64,000 bases of DNA from positions 62,001-126,000 of the forward strand of contig DACB01000008.1 in assembly GCA_002494495.1 (NCBI GenBank), in the 5' to 3' direction. Every line of letters begins with the position of its first letter. Within the stretch, counting starts at the first letter, position 1. The notes beneath the pieces are model-generated. The model did no database searches. It worked only from the letters and a program-made list of their open reading frames with translations, and had not been told where the DNA came from. Shown piece by piece: positions 9,381-18,475 of this stretch. The DNA is from Methanobacterium sp. UBA294 (lineage in GTDB: Archaea > Methanobacteriota > Methanobacteria > Methanobacteriales > Methanobacteriaceae). The position numbers and the translations under genes are program-made.

Positions 9381-9773
9381 GTGGGCCTTAAGAAAATTTT
9401 GAACATCATAGGTTTTGGATTCATAGTCTGGTTAATACCCACCATAGTAACTTACTTTGCATCAGACGTAGGCAGCGCGCAGATTTTCGACATAGTTGCA
9501 GCGGTGGCCATAAGCGGGTCTGCAGTAGTGTCCAGTTACGTCTACTTCAAGGATATCACCTCCCATTTTATCAGGGAGGGAATTATCCTCGCTGCTGCCT
9601 GGTTAGCAATAACAATTGTACTGGATGTGGTGTTGATCTTTTTAGGAATAAGTAAAGCGACACTGCTTGAACATGCAATTAGAGTAATACCTTTATATGT
9701 AATAATACCTGCAATTACCATTGGATTTGGTCTTTACCTCGACCATATGGTGGAAAATATCAGCATCCATTAA
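9381..9773 (+). CDS. four-helix membrane protein of unknown function
   Basis: 130 residues from a GTG start placed five bases after AGGAG. An ATG 60 bases upstream lacks a ribosome-binding site. Four hydrophobic helices with short loops (FGFIVWLIPTIVTYF, IVAAVAISGSAVV, IILAAAWLAITIVL, VIPLYVIIPAITIGFG) make up the whole protein. No catalytic motif is recognised. It is followed closely by the gene at 9784, and co-transcription is likely. Confidence 0.6.
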   Translation: MGLKKILNIIGFGFIVWLIPTIVTYFASDVGSAQIFDIVAAVAISGSAVVSSYVYFKDITSHFIREGIILAAAWLAITIVLDVVLIFLGISKATLLEHAIRVIPLYVIIPAITIGFGLYLDHMVENISIH

Positions 9774-9783
9774 CGGGGATAAC

Positions 9784-10122
9784 ATGACAGAAGTGAAACT
9801 GAAGTTAATAGGAACCGAGCAGCTGAGTAAAGAGAAGCCCTTTGAAGACTCTGAATTCCTGTATTTAACTACTAAGACCCTATTTGGTGATAAATTACCC
9901 TATATTATGGGAGAACTCCGGGCATGGGTCATTGACGAACACCAGTGGGGTGATTCCTACTTCGCCGATGCCATAGAAGTGGAGGATAAAACCTACTTTT
10001 CGTTGAAGATGAACTACCGCAGCATACCCGCACTTTCCAGGGAAGAAAGTACTCAACTCCTCTACGACATTATCGAAAGCTTCACCCTGTATTTGAATGA
10101 GATTGAATGGCTGGAAGAATAA
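9784..10122 (+). CDS. hypothetical protein
   Basis: 112 residues, soluble, acidic at the C-terminus (NEIEWLEE). The ATG at 9784 follows GGGGAT by three bases, matching the spacing of other genes here; a longer in-frame extension lacks support. I do not recognise the family. It sits ten bases after a small membrane protein gene and 41 bases before an AlkD-like gene. Confidence 0.55.
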   Translation: MTEVKLKLIGTEQLSKEKPFEDSEFLYLTTKTLFGDKLPYIMGELRAWVIDEHQWGDSYFADAIEVEDKTYFSLKMNYRSIPALSREESTQLLYDIIESFTLYLNEIEWLEE

Positions 10123-10163
10123 AATTAAAATAAGAATCCAGTGATCCAAATCAAATGATTTAA

Positions 10164-10859
10164 ATGAAATTTGAAAATATTATTTTAAAACTGGAATCCC
10201 TCTCCAATCCCGAAGACATAGCTGGGATGGCCCGGTTCGGGATCAAGGCAAAAAAGGCTTATGGGGTACGGATGCCTCAGTTAACCAGTATAGCCAGGGA
10301 AACAGGTAAAAACCACCAGCTTGCAGAGGAACTCTGGAGGCACGGCTACACCGAGACCAGGATCCTGGCATGTCTCATAGATGACCCTAAAAAAGTAACC
10401 CTAGAGCAGATGGAAAGATGGGCCCTAGAATTTGATTCATGGGATGTCTGTGACCAATGCTGCATGAAACTATTCCGTAAAACGCCTTTTGCCTATCAGA
10501 AAATAGATGAGTGGAGCTGTCGGGATGAAGAATTCGTTAAAAGAGCCGCTTTTACTTTAATCGCTACCCAAGCAGTGCATGATAAGAAGGCAGATGATGG
10601 GAAATTCGAAGAAATATTCCCCCTTATCATCAGGGAATCGGGTGATAAGAGGAACTACGTAAAAAAATCTGTTAACTGGGCTTTAAGGCAGATAGGAAAA
10701 CGAAATCTGGATTTAAACAAGAAAGCCATTATAGTTGCAAAGGAAATTGAGCAGTTAAATTCAAAAAGTGCTAAATGGATAGCTAAGGATGCCCTAAGGG
10801 AGCTTGAAAGTGAAAAAGTTCAGGAGAGGCTGTCTAACAAAGATAAATCAGGCAATTAA
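10164..10859 (+). CDS. AlkD-like DNA alkylation repair protein
   Basis: 231 residues of alpha-helical HEAT-like repeats. The signature DSWDVCDQCC gives Trp93 and Asp97, and NWALRQIGKRN gives Trp172. These spacings closely match the catalytic Trp109, Asp113 and Trp187 of Bacillus AlkD. The family excises N3- and N7-alkylated purines without base flipping. No Shine-Dalgarno precedes the ATG, so translation may be leaderless or coupled to the upstream pair. Confidence 0.85.
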   Translation: MKFENIILKLESLSNPEDIAGMARFGIKAKKAYGVRMPQLTSIARETGKNHQLAEELWRHGYTETRILACLIDDPKKVTLEQMERWALEFDSWDVCDQCCMKLFRKTPFAYQKIDEWSCRDEEFVKRAAFTLIATQAVHDKKADDGKFEEIFPLIIRESGDKRNYVKKSVNWALRQIGKRNLDLNKKAIIVAKEIEQLNSKSAKWIAKDALRELESEKVQERLSNKDKSGN

Positions 10860-10952
10860 ACAAATTATCTTTGATAACAATCCTTATATATTATAGAATA
10901 CTAACAAATACTATATAGACCTTTATTTTTATTTAAATGGTGGGGTGCTTTG

Positions 10953-11656
10953 ATGAGATGTCCAAAATGCAGGCATGAAAACGATGCAGATGCTGCCTTC
11001 TGCAGTAGTTGCGGCGCGACATTAGACAGTTCGGGGTCATTGTTAAGTTTAAATAAAACCTTGGTTTTAGTTATAATAGTATTATCCAGTATATTAGCTG
11101 TTATGCGGGATATAATTATTTTTCAAACGATAATCAAAATCAAACCCCTCAAATTTTAAATAAAACACAGAATGCTAACAACATTACCTGGACTCCTGAA
11201 TACATAAGTTTTGATAAAGCAAAGTCAATTGCAATAGAACATGCAGCTCCTGATGTAACAGTTAGTGATCCAATCTTAATGAAAAACGAGAAAGGCACGG
11301 CAATATACGTATGTTATTATTACTATGAGGGGTACATGGTCGGCGGGATCATCATCGATGCAAAAACAGGTAACATAATCTACAAGGAACAAAATATACC
11401 CAATAACTCATACCAAAAAGAAACAAACAAGGACTATTACGACTACGACTATAACGAGGATTTATATTACGAGGATGACTATTATTACGAGGAAGACACT
11501 TACTACGAGGATGACTATTATTATGATGATTACTACTACGATGATTATTACTACGATGATTATTACTACGATGATTATTATTACGATGATTATTATTACG
11601 ATGATTACTACTACGATGATTACTACTACGATGATTACTACTATGGCTATGGATAA
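10953..11656 (+). pseudogene. zinc-ribbon / membrane / PepSY protein with DDYYY tail, frameshifted
   Basis: Two frames together encode one protein. The first (10953 to about 11100) gives a CPKC...CSSC zinc ribbon and one membrane helix (TLVLVIIVLSSILA). From about 11100 the -1 frame continues with YAGYNYFSNDNQ, then a PepSY-like segment (FDKAKSIAIEHAAPDV ... GGIIIDAKTGNIIYKEQ), then a long Asp/Tyr repeat tail to the stop at 11656. The frame jump fits loss of one base near GCTGTTATGCGG. GGGGTG five bases before ATG 10953 supports the start. Zinc-ribbon plus helix plus PepSY proteins are common in methanogens with unknown roles. The break may be a real mutation or a sequencing error. Confidence 0.75.
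11525..11644 (+). repeat. eight tandem 15-bp units encoding DDYYY
   Basis: Eight consecutive units of GATGATTAYTAYTAY, differing only at the third base of Tyr codons. Degenerate GAGGATGACTATTAT-type copies precede them. The translated tail is (DDYYY)n. Confidence 0.95.
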
Positions 11657-11822
11657 TACTAAGGATGATACTAATTTTAAACCTATGTTAAATAGTAAAA
11701 TATAGGCCTTTACAAGTTATATGGCCCAGAAACCGAGAAATAATTCCACGAGGCAATAATATAAATTTACTGATATACATATTAAAAATAGAAGAACTAG
11801 AAAAAATAGGGAGATAATTTTC

Positions 11823-12029
11823 ATGGCAAAAGAAATAAAGCAATTACTGGTAGGCATAACCCGAGAGGGTGAAATAGTAGTTAAAAGTGCTAGAGGAAGA
11901 ATGTATTCCGTTCCAAAAGCAGATGATCTGGAATTCACTTGTGAAGATCTATTTAAAGATGTGGAGAAGGAATTATTCGCCACTATAGATACTGAATCCC
12001 AGCCCTGGGAATGTATCTTGATTGAATAG
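11823..12029 (+). CDS. small hypothetical protein
   Basis: 68 residues. A strong ribosome-binding site (GGGAGAT) lies just upstream of the ATG. The protein begins MAKEIKQLLVGITREGEIVV and is rich in charged residues, with one Cys at each end of its C-terminal half. No family is recognised. An antisense frame in the same place (11717-11983) has no ribosome-binding site and is not favoured. Confidence 0.55.
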   Translation: MAKEIKQLLVGITREGEIVVKSARGRMYSVPKADDLEFTCEDLFKDVEKELFATIDTESQPWECILIE

Positions 12030-12185
12030 AATTTTATCAGTATCTATAAATTTCCCTAATATGGAATCATATTTTTCTATTTATTTTAAAAATTCAGATT
12101 ATACAAAATGAAAAAATAAGTTTTAACTGGGTGATGTAGAGGAGTTGTCTACTGAATTCATCTGGTTTAAATCTAGTCTTATTAT

Positions 12186-13922
12186 CTATTTTTGATCAAT
12201 TTTGGCATAAAAACCATCAGTATCTGCGTATAATACTTTAAAACCCTGTTTTTCCGCGTTATCCATTGTTTTCTGGAGGAATTCTCTCCCCCATGCGGTG
12301 ATTGCTTCTGAAGCCTCAATAGAGTACCATCTATATGTGGGGTGGTTGAAGAGTCCATAGACTGTGGAGATCAGTGTCTTCAATGCTTCCTGTCTGAAGT
12401 TTAAGATCTGTCTTTCCCCGGATTCTTCAGTTTCCTTCATCAACCCTTTAATCCGTATCCGTTCCTTTAAGATCTGGGTTGTAACAGAGGGGATAAAACC
12501 CATGGGTTCTTTTTTGAATTTATACCCGAACTCCGGGGTGATGTGGCATGTTTCTTCGTCACCCTCCTGGGTGAGAGTGTCTGGGGAGATGTTCTTAGCC
12601 ACTATTATGCTGGGGTACAGGCTCCTGAAGTCGAAGTAGAAGATATTCTCATGCAAACCCTTCACTGGTTCTTCTACATAGCCACCTACCACGTTCCTTT
12701 CAAATTTCCCAAACTCGTTGGGAAGGATATGGCCAAGTTCATGGGACTTCCGCATTAAGTACCACTTTACTTGGGTCCCGGTCCCCCTCCGGGCTATTTC
12801 GAATAGTGGCTGCCCCACAATTCTGGCGAGCTCAATGCTCATGGGCAGTATCCTTTCTCCAATTTTGGTAATTGCCATTACATCTTCCAGGGAGTATCTG
12901 AAGAGTCTTTCTAATTGTTCATCTCCTGTGTTCCAGCATTTGTAGATGTATTCCCCGGGGATGTCGATTTTGTGTTCCCTGAAAAGTTCTAGGTAAACAT
13001 TTCCGATGGTGTGGCTGTTCAGCTGGAGGTGGCGCCTTACTATCTTGTAGAGGTCAACGTGCACTATTCCCTTGACCGACGCAGCTTTAATCCGGCCGGT
13101 CCTGAATTTAACCCGGGATCCATCTACCCCCAGGTTAAGTTTAACCCCTAGCTTCCCTGCCCGTTCTTTGAGGTAGGGGAAGTCGAATTTGTCCGAGTTG
13201 TAACCCAGTATTATGTGGGGATTTTCACCTTGAATGGTATCCATAAATTTTTCTAAGAGTTCCTCCTCATTGGGGACGGATTCTACAAAATCAAGTGATG
13301 ATTTCTTGGTGGAGAATACTTTAAAGAAATCCTGGTTGCTGAAGAAGCTGATGATATTGATGGGTTCTTCACTTGCCCTGGGTACGCCTTGGGGAGTGCA
13401 GATATCAATTTTAAAACTTAAAATCTTAAACCCTGGTAAGCTGGATTTAACTTGCTGGGATTCCCCCTGTATTTCAAATACCTGTGCCTTGTTGGATGAG
13501 GGCTGATTTATTACTTTTCCCTGTATCTCTACCTTGGACATGGGGTACAAACCTTTATCTATTAAATATCTGACTTCAAAAGGGATGTCATACTCTCTTG
13601 TGTCCTTTACTGATTTTAAATTCTTTATTTTATCCATGTATTGGGGTAAGTCCCGTGGATGGTTTAAAATGATTTTAATAAATTCTTTATCCAGGCCACT
13701 GTCTTTTTTTCGGATTTTCTCCAGGTTTTGAAGCCCTAAATCCCTTAGTTCATCCATACACTCTCTGGTATGGTAGGGTAGGACATAGATGTATGGTCTG
13801 AAGTTTCTATCCAGGGCTATTATTGATCTTCCACTGGGGAGTTTGCCGAATAATCTTATCACTGGTTTACTGTTCCGGGTGACGTAATCAGCGTCTAAAA
13901 GCAGGAATTTTTCTCTTTCCAT
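12186..13922 (-). CDS. polB1: family B DNA polymerase, large part of split enzyme (PolB1)
   Basis: 578 residues ending shortly after the catalytic YADTDGF (Asp567 and Asp569). Methanothermobacter encodes PolB as two polypeptides divided at this place, so this is probably the natural large subunit; the small thumb-containing part is not in the window. Polymerase motif A is [10 protein letters not shown] (Asp431). Motif B is [10 protein letters not shown], where family members usually have NS before the aromatic-YG. Exonuclease motif II ([11 protein letters not shown]) and III (YSLEDV) are present, but motif I reads SFKIDIC where FDIE is expected. Loss of proofreading is therefore possible. A GTATATAC TATA core 27 bases upstream suggests near-leaderless expression. 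Confidence 0.9.
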   Translation of the reverse strand: MEREKFLLLDADYVTRNSKPVIRLFGKLPSGRSIIALDRNFRPYIYVLPYHTRECMDELRDLGLQNLEKIRKKDSGLDKEFIKIILNHPRDLPQYMDKIKNLKSVKDTREYDIPFEVRYLIDKGLYPMSKVEIQGKVINQPSSNKAQVFEIQGESQQVKSSLPGFKILSFKIDICTPQGVPRASEEPINIISFFSNQDFFKVFSTKKSSLDFVESVPNEEELLEKFMDTIQGENPHIILGYNSDKFDFPYLKERAGKLGVKLNLGVDGSRVKFRTGRIKAASVKGIVHVDLYKIVRRHLQLNSHTIGNVYLELFREHKIDIPGEYIYKCWNTGDEQLERLFRYSLEDVMAITKIGERILPMSIELARIVGQPLFEIARRGTGTQVKWYLMRKSHELGHILPNEFGKFERNVVGGYVEEPVKGLHENIFYFDFRSLYPSIIVAKNISPDTLTQEGDEETCHITPEFGYKFKKEPMGFIPSVTTQILKERIRIKGLMKETEESGERQILNFRQEALKTLISTVYGLFNHPTYRWYSIEASEAITAWGREFLQKTMDNAEKQGFKVLYADTDGFYAKIDQK

Positions 13923-13948
13923 ATGGCTTTATTTTTGTATTACAGGGA

Positions 13949-13956
13949 GTATATAC
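13949..13956 (-). promoter_or_regulatory. TATA box of polB1
   Basis: AAAGTATATACTCC on the minus strand, 27 bases before the ATG, so transcription would begin at or next to the start codon. Confidence 0.45.
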
Positions 13957-14095
13957 TTTTTTAGATCATTTTATTACTTCTCAAACGCTCTCTCCCTAAA
14001 ATAACATGATATCTAACTGCAATAATATCCTAACCCATTAGGGAAGAGATGGAATTTGCCATGAGAGTGATTGAAGGGGTGCCCAGAGGGAAATT

Positions 14096-14416
14096 GTGGA
14101 TTTATACAGCCCGGACATGTTCAGGAAGCATGAAGAAGTCATAGTATTTAACAGGGATGAATTCAACCGCACCTACAATTCCCTGGAGGAGCAGATAGAC
14201 CACATCAACAAGGCCAATATGCACCTGGATAAAAGCGAGGAATGGAAGTTAATGGAGCACTGGCCAAAAATCATGGAGAAAGCGCATATTCTGGACGTTA
14301 TCCTGGATTCAGCACTTAAAAAAGAACCTTTACAATGCTATATGGATGCATACCTGTACGATATCATGGAAGATTCTAAAGAGAATGTGCGCCATCTTGG
14401 GAAAAGGGACGGGTGA
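14096..14416 (+). CDS. hypothetical protein
   Basis: 106 residues, mostly helical and charged (EEQIDHINKANMHLDKSEEW). The GTG at 14096 follows AGAGGG by four bases, and the frame runs to 14416 without a recognised domain. It is followed after 32 bases by another unknown gene with a similar acidic-aromatic composition, so the two probably form a unit. Confidence 0.5.
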   Translation: MDLYSPDMFRKHEEVIVFNRDEFNRTYNSLEEQIDHINKANMHLDKSEEWKLMEHWPKIMEKAHILDVILDSALKKEPLQCYMDAYLYDIMEDSKENVRHLGKRDG

Positions 14417-14448
14417 AGTTGTAGTCTTACCTATTTTAATGGTTGGGT

Positions 14449-14919
14449 ATGGATATGCGTTACAGCTACGGCATCATGGACCGGAAGAAGATACTGCTAT
14501 ATAACCCCTGGCTATTTTTAAATGGAGATGACATCCTGGCCTTTCCAAGCAAAGACTTCTACCAGTGGCATGGTTATATAAAAGAATACATAGATGGCCT
14601 GTACCAGATCAATTCCCCGGACAAATCTGAGCCTATCAACATAACCCAGCTCAATCTAGCGTTAGGTGTACTTGATAATATTAACGTTGAACTTGAAAAC
14701 TTATTTGACTCAAAAAAGGCATCTGATTCTTCTTACCAGTACATATCAACCCTGGATGAGAAGTATAAAAAACAGAGGACTAGTTATACCAGTGATATGA
14801 GGAGATGTGATGTCCGTATTCCGGTTATAACGCCCTCATTGAAATATCAGAACATGATGGAAATTGTGAGGTTTGCTGAGAGGGAGTTTGAACGGGCAAG
14901 GATGGGAAGACGGGATTGA
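14449..14919 (+). CDS. hypothetical protein
   Basis: About 156 residues, soluble, with a Tyr-rich middle and an Arg-rich C-terminus (RFAEREFERARMGRRD). Starts at TTG 14443, ATG 14449 and ATG 14455 are all possible because the upstream GGTTGGGTATGG can pair with any of them. No family is recognised. It lies downstream of the gene at 14096 and convergent with the metallo-beta-lactamase fusion. Confidence 0.5.
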   Translation: MDMRYSYGIMDRKKILLYNPWLFLNGDDILAFPSKDFYQWHGYIKEYIDGLYQINSPDKSEPINITQLNLALGVLDNINVELENLFDSKKASDSSYQYISTLDEKYKKQRTSYTSDMRRCDVRIPVITPSLKYQNMMEIVRFAEREFERARMGRRD

Positions 14920-15004
14920 GTATGTTTATAATATTTCATCCATATTTTTGATTAAAAATGAGTATGGATTTTTCCCATATTGGCATGATAAACTGATCAT
15001 TTTG

Positions 15005-16372
15005 TTATGGTATTACTACATCATACTCTGCAGCCTTCCAGGCATTCATACTACCCAGTACCGTGATCACATCTTTATACTCATTCTTCTTAAGAATGCT
15101 AGCGGCAATAGTTGATTTATTGCCAGAATCACAGTACACCACTACCTTCTTATCCCGGGGGATTTCTTCCAGCCGGTCCTCAACGTGTCCTAGATAGATG
15201 TGATGGGCACCTTCGACATACCCTTTTTCCCAGTCTGTTTCTTTCCGGACATCCAGGATAAATATGGAGGGGTCGAACTGCTTTTTCTTTAATTCTTGCA
15301 CATTCCAGAGTGATAATTTATCGGTTGGTTCTGCGTGCAGGTACCAAGACGCAAATCCACGTCCTAAGTAACCGTATATGTAATCGTAACCCAGGCGGAC
15401 CAGGAATTTCCTTATTTCATCCATGTTCTGGCCCTCTTCATCCACTATAACTATGGGGTTCTGGTAGTCTAAAAGCCAACCAGTATAGAGAGACAGGCCT
15501 GCCTTAAAGATGCTCAGCGTATGGGGGATGTGTGCTCCGCCAAAACTGGTGGAGTTTCTTATATCTATGATCTGGGCACCTTCCCTCATCAATGATTTCA
15601 AGTCCTCGGCCTCTAACACTTTCAATACCGGGAGTTTACAGAGTAATTCAGGCCCTTTAAGGTTTAATTCCTCCATCTTCTTGAAATATGGCGGGATGTA
15701 CAGTTTTTCACTAACCTTATATTCAATGAATTCTTCTTTACTGTAATTCAATGATTTACTGGTTTTTTTCTCGTATCCGATGGTGGTTAATTCCTGTTCC
15801 CGGATGTCTGCACCGCATACTGAACCCGCACCATGGGCGGGGTATATGATCACCTGGTTGCCTAAAGGGAGTATTTTGTCATGAATGCTCTCATAAAGCT
15901 TTGATGCATTATTCTCCTTTTCGCTTTCCCCATTGAGGTCTATCCTACCTGTTTCCCCGGCAAAGAGAGTATCTCCTGTAAATATCATGTAAACATCCTC
16001 TGAAATATCTTTATCCTTGACAGTTATGGATATACTCTCCGGGGTGTGGCCGGGCGTCTCTAAAATCTCAAGTTCCATGGTTCCCAGCTGGAATTTATCC
16101 CTCTCTCTGGTAGTGTTTCCATAATTAAAATCTAAACCAGCACCATGGTAGACCTCGGCGCCGGAAATTTCCATCAGTTCTATGGAACCTATAACGTAGT
16201 CTTCGTTGCGATGGGTTTCAAAGATGTATTTTATGTTTAAATTATTTCTTTTTGCTATATCTAGATATACATCACAATCTCTGCGGGGGTCTATCACGGC
16301 GGCCGCACCGCCTGATCCTATAAAGTAGGATTTATGTGCAAGACCTGCAGATTTAACTGTTTCAAATATCAT
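15005..16372 (-). CDS. metallo-beta-lactamase fold protein fused to two rhodanese domains
   Basis: 455 residues. The hydrolase domain (1-240) has ETHRNEDYVIGS in place of the usual THxHxDH. His54, His109 (TPGHTPES) and Asp133 (TGDTLF) are kept. These correspond to the mononuclear iron ligands of persulfide dioxygenases, while second-metal positions are altered. The first rhodanese domain (about 255-345) lacks an active Cys (IVIVDEEGQN). The second (about 360-455) has the loop YCDSGNKS with Cys414. Sulfane-sulfur or persulfide handling is the likely role. GAGGCG five bases before the ATG supports the start. Confidence 0.82.
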   Translation of the reverse strand: MIFETVKSAGLAHKSYFIGSGGAAAVIDPRRDCDVYLDIAKRNNLNIKYIFETHRNEDYVIGSIELMEISGAEVYHGAGLDFNYGNTTRERDKFQLGTMELEILETPGHTPESISITVKDKDISEDVYMIFTGDTLFAGETGRIDLNGESEKENNASKLYESIHDKILPLGNQVIIYPAHGAGSVCGADIREQELTTIGYEKKTSKSLNYSKEEFIEYKVSEKLYIPPYFKKMEELNLKGPELLCKLPVLKVLEAEDLKSLMREGAQIIDIRNSTSFGGAHIPHTLSIFKAGLSLYTGWLLDYQNPIVIVDEEGQNMDEIRKFLVRLGYDYIYGYLGRGFASWYLHAEPTDKLSLWNVQELKKKQFDPSIFILDVRKETDWEKGYVEGAHHIYLGHVEDRLEEIPRDKKVVVYCDSGNKSTIAASILKKNEYKDVITVLGSMNAWKAAEYDVVIP

Positions 16373-16564
16373 GGTAACGCCTCTAAAAATGGTTTAAGCT
16401 GGTTGATCTGGTAAAATCTTTAGTTCGTTACTACTTTGTTGTTCTATGGATTTATTTTTTAAGGTCACATATTCCGCAAAAAAATTATACTTCAAACTTA
16501 ATAACTATAATTAACATATCTAAATTTACTTTTTTAACGAAATAATTATCAAAAAGGGAACCCT

Positions 16565-17506
16565 ATGGATTATATAATTGAAACAAATAACATCACCAAA
16601 AAATACGGTGATTTTATTGCTGTTAATTCTGTAAACCTCAAAGTACCAAATAACAGTGTATATGGTATTTTAGGCCCTAATGGGGCAGGTAAAACCACCT
16701 TGATATCAATGCTCTGTACTATACTCCGTCCTACAGGGGGATCAGCAACTGTAAACGGCTATGATGTGGTTAAAAATGCCAGGGAAGTACGCGCCTCCAT
16801 AGGCATCGTTTTTCAGTCTAGAGCCCTGGACGACATCCTAACTGGAAGGGAGCACCTGGATATGCACGCATCACTCTACGGTGTACCTGGTGAAATCAGG
16901 AAGAAGCGTATAGATGAAGTTTTAGACCTAATTGATCTGGGAGAAAAAGCAGATGAATACACCAAGACCTATTCAGGAGGTATGAAGAGGAGGCTGGAAA
17001 TTGGACGGGGCCTGGTACACCACCCAAGGGTACTGTTTTTAGATGAACCCACACTGGGCCTGGATCCTCAGACCCGGGAGAAAATATGGGAGTACATAAC
17101 CAAGCTCAATCAGGAAGAGGATATCACGGTTCTCATGACCACCCATTATATGGAGGAGGCAGATCAGCTCTGTGATGAGGTGGCCATCATCAACCAGGGA
17201 AAAATTATTAAATCAGACTCACCTATAAACTTAAAAAGAGAGTTGAAGGCAGATACAATCACAGTTAAAGTTAACAAGCCCGAATCATTTGTACAGAAGG
17301 TAAAAACCTTAGATTACGTGCATAAAGTTTTTGAGGATGATTCTACCATCAAACTCATGGTGGAGAGGGGTGAGAATTTAGTACCACCCTTGGTGAACTT
17401 CGCCAACAAAAACGGTATAGTAGTGGAATCAATTGAACTACAGCACCCCAACCTGGAGGACGTCTTTATCAGCTACACTGGAACTAGCATAACCGAGGGG
17501 AGATAA
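16565..17506 (+). CDS. ABC transporter ATP-binding protein (DrrA type)
   Basis: 313 residues. Walker A GPNGAGKTT, Q-loop VFQSRALDD, signature YSGGMKRRLEIGRG, Walker B LFLDEPTLGLDP and the H-loop MTTHYMEEAD are intact. The roughly 90-residue C-terminal extension is typical of DAN/antibiotic exporters. GGGA lies upstream of the ATG. The permease gene starts three bases after its stop, so the two encode one exporter. Confidence 0.93.
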   Translation: MDYIIETNNITKKYGDFIAVNSVNLKVPNNSVYGILGPNGAGKTTLISMLCTILRPTGGSATVNGYDVVKNAREVRASIGIVFQSRALDDILTGREHLDMHASLYGVPGEIRKKRIDEVLDLIDLGEKADEYTKTYSGGMKRRLEIGRGLVHHPRVLFLDEPTLGLDPQTREKIWEYITKLNQEEDITVLMTTHYMEEADQLCDEVAIINQGKIIKSDSPINLKRELKADTITVKVNKPESFVQKVKTLDYVHKVFEDDSTIKLMVERGENLVPPLVNFANKNGIVVESIELQHPNLEDVFISYTGTSITEGR

Positions 17507-17508
17507 AA

Positions 17509-18273
17509 GTGGCCGAAATCGAAGGAATATACATTATATGGCTGCGAGAGATGAAGAGGTTTGTCCGATATCGCTCCCGAATATTAACTTCGGTGGTAAC
17601 ACCCCTTTTATGGCTTCTAATCTTCGGGACTGGTTTAGGGAGTGCCATAAGATTTGGCGGCATCCCTGGGGGCTACCAAGCCTTCATATACCCGGGTATC
17701 ATAGGTCAGACTATTCTCTTTACCTCTATTTTCAGCGGGGTTTCGGTGATAATCGACAGGCAGTACGGGTTTTTAAAGGAGATACTCGTTGCACCAATCG
17801 CCCGTCCATCCATAGTTTTTGGTAAGGCAATTGGAATCAGCACCACCGCGGTGATACAGGGAATTATACTCTTACTTCTATCATTTGTTGTAGGTGTACA
17901 GATGACCCCTTTAATCTTTATTGCAAGCATTCTGCTCATGATACCCATATCCGTGGGGCTTGCAGGAGTGGGACTACTAATTGCATCTTTTACCGATAGT
18001 ATGGAGGGTTTCAACCTCATCATGAGCTTCGTGGTTTTACCTATTTTCCTCTTAAGTGGAGCGTTATTCCCTGTCACTGGGCTTCCCAATTTCCTGCAAG
18101 TAACAGTCTACCTAGATCCACTCACCTATGGTGTGGATGCACTAAGACATATAATCCTGGGACAGGGAGCCATACCACTCCACATCAGTGTTATCGTGAT
18201 ATTGGTATTTGCTGTGGTGATGGTCTTCCTATCAGCGCTTATGTTCAGTAAAAAGGAGCAGGAACTGATGTAG
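17509..18273 (+). CDS. ABC-2 type permease (DrrB type)
   Basis: 254 residues with six hydrophobic segments and the ABC-2 pattern LREMKRFVRYRSRI at the N-terminus and LDPLTYGVDALRH near the last helix. GTG is the start, with GAGGGGAG just upstream overlapping the end of the ATPase gene. Partner of the ATPase at 16565. Substrate unknown: the family exports drugs, polysaccharide or lipids. Confidence 0.92.
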   Translation: MAEIEGIYIIWLREMKRFVRYRSRILTSVVTPLLWLLIFGTGLGSAIRFGGIPGGYQAFIYPGIIGQTILFTSIFSGVSVIIDRQYGFLKEILVAPIARPSIVFGKAIGISTTAVIQGIILLLLSFVVGVQMTPLIFIASILLMIPISVGLAGVGLLIASFTDSMEGFNLIMSFVVLPIFLLSGALFPVTGLPNFLQVTVYLDPLTYGVDALRHIILGQGAIPLHISVIVILVFAVVMVFLSALMFSKKEQELM

Positions 18274-18475
18274 AATAGGAAATTATTTAATAATTTCCTC
18301 TATTATTTATTATACACTGCTGATGTAAGTTATGGGTAAATTATAGGAAGTGAAAGGAAGTAATCATATAAGGCAAAGAACATGTAAATCCTTATGGGTA
18401 AAAAACCTGGTTTAATTGGTAAAATTTAAATATTCCCAGGCTAATATTCTTTTTGAACTTATTTAGTGGGTGTTG

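Noticed and set aside
11056..11068. TTTAAAT heptamer in the zinc-ribbon gene as a -1 frameshift site
   Set aside because: It is in register, but slipping there reads TTT AAA TAA and stops at once, so it cannot explain the frame change at about 11100.
11475..11705. Second frame through the DDYYY repeats giving a Met/Ile/Thr-rich protein
   Set aside because: Any frame through a 15-bp repeat stays open; only the DDYYY frame continues the PepSY domain.
11717..11983. 88-residue antisense frame over the small gene at 11823
   Set aside because: No ribosome-binding site and no recognisable domain; the plus-strand frame has GGGAGAT in front of its ATG.
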